5,415 nt of DNA from Nitrospirota bacterium (GTDB lineage: Bacteria; Nitrospirota; UBA9217), in NCBI GenBank assembly GCA_021788515.1, contig JAJYKN010000137.1, positions 1 through 5,415 on the forward strand. Direction: 5' to 3'. A model generated the notes under the pieces. It searched no databases, was not told the DNA's origin, and saw only the letters and a list, made by a program, of their open reading frames with translations. The position numbers and the translations under genes were made by a program. Of this stretch, positions 4,826 through 5,415 are shown in pieces; position 1 is the stretch's first letter, and the number at the start of each line of letters is the position of its first letter.

Positions 4826-5415
4826 ATGAAAACCACTGCGGTTAACCTGATCATAGAGAACGAACTTTCGCTTCCGAGCCTTTATGGCGACCGGGACACG
4901 AACCTCAGGCTGATCGAGAGCACCTACGGCGTGATTCTGAACGCCCGGGGGAACAGGATCCAGATCGAGGGGAATCCGAAATCGGTAGCGAATGTTGAGC
5001 GGCTCATCAGGCAGCTTGCCGACATGCTCACCCAGGGCATTATCAGTCAGAAAGACGATGTGAATAGCGCGATCCATGCGTTCTCTTCCGATCCTTCCTC
5101 TGCCTTGAAGGACCTCTTTCAAAAAACGATACCCGTATCGAGCAGGAAGCGGGCGGTGGCGCCCAAGAACGAGACCCAGCGCAAATACATTGAGGCAATC
5201 AGGCAGTACGATGTCGTCTTCGGCATCGGGCCGGCCGGCACCGGCAAGACCTACCTTGCCATGGCCACGGCGGTTTCCGCGCTCCTGCACCGGGAGGTCA
5301 GCAGGATCATCCTGGTGCGCCCTGCCGTGGAGGCGGGAGAAAAACTCGGGTTCCTGCCCGGCGACCTCTACGAAAAGGTCAACCCGTATCTGCGGCCGCT
5401 CTACGACGCTCTCTA
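4826..5415 (+). CDS. phoH: PhoH/YbeZ-family ATPase, 3' end beyond the window
   Basis: The first 196 codons are present; PhoH proteins are usually about 320-330 residues, so roughly the last 130 lie outside. They are cytoplasmic P-loop ATPases related to helicases, linked to RNA metabolism and, with YbeY, to rRNA and ribosome maturation. Residues 1-75 form the KH-like N-terminal part, including RGNRIQIEG (41-49). A Q-like segment (APKNETQRKYIEAI, 112-125) leads to Walker A GPAGTGKT (135-142), followed by the PhoH hallmarks VRPAVEAGEKLGFLPGD (164-180) and the NPYLRPLYDAL stretch at the edge. Walker B is off the window. ATG at 4826 is the only usable start, because TAA at 4772 closes the frame upstream with no other start codon between. 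No Shine-Dalgarno sequence precedes it. In many genomes phoH is followed by a 7TM-HD phosphohydrolase gene and ybeY, a testable expectation for the flank. Confidence 0.95.
   Translation, partial: MKTTAVNLIIENELSLPSLYGDRDTNLRLIESTYGVILNARGNRIQIEGNPKSVANVERLIRQLADMLTQGIISQKDDVNSAIHAFSSDPSSALKDLFQKTIPVSSRKRAVAPKNETQRKYIEAIRQYDVVFGIGPAGTGKTYLAMATAVSALLHREVSRIILVRPAVEAGEKLGFLPGDLYEKVNPYLRPLYDAL

Noticed and set aside
4768..4845. 25-codon plus-strand frame overlapping the phoH start
   Set aside because: Its ATG lies in the predicted extended -10 element, it has no ribosome-binding site, and it ends inside phoH in another frame.
4787..5290. Minus-strand open frame (167 codons)
   Set aside because: Antisense to the clear PhoH reading frame.

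Overview
The window comes from a Gram-negative, moderately GC-rich bacterium. The evidence is a lipoprotein with a lipobox, a bifunctional PBP1A and a two-helix HAMP-GGDEF receptor. The protein flavours, especially the GGDDF-type GGDEF domain and the small coiled-coil lipoprotein, suggest Desulfobacterota (former Deltaproteobacteria) or Nitrospirota. That placement is recalled family resemblance, not a search result.

Layout. Two gene groups diverge from a short promoter region at about 3914-4020. On the minus strand, reading right to left, lie a class A penicillin-binding protein (3913-1916), a membrane HAMP-GGDEF protein (1867-458) and a small TPR/coiled-coil lipoprotein (461-36). The last two genes overlap by ATGA, so they are probably translationally coupled. 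On the plus strand lie a corrinoid adenosyltransferase CobO/BtuR (4021-4593) and, after a 232-base spacer, the first 196 codons of a PhoH/YbeZ-family ATPase that runs off the right edge. Bases 1-35 follow the lipoprotein stop and contain nothing I can identify.

How the parts fit. PBP1A builds periplasmic peptidoglycan. The GGDEF receptor has a helical periplasmic sensor region between two membrane helices and is co-expressed with a probable outer-membrane lipoprotein, so the minus-strand group looks like an envelope synthesis and sensing cluster with cyclic-dinucleotide output. The plus-strand genes are housekeeping: B12 adenosylation and an RNA-metabolism ATPase.

Points of most interest. 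(1) The GGDEF domain reads GGDDF, has Ser where canonical diguanylate cyclases have the guanine-contacting Asp (PleD D344), has Ser in place of PleD N335, and lacks the RxxD inhibitory site. It may be a Hypr-type (cGAMP-capable) or otherwise altered cyclase. (2) Both PBP1A and the GGDEF gene have a sigma70-like promoter with a 17-base spacer ending only 6-7 bases before the start codon and no Shine-Dalgarno sequence, which suggests leaderless mRNAs. (3) A perfect 9-bp inverted repeat brackets the cobO promoter, and an 8/9 copy of one arm sits in the phoH leader within a hairpin.
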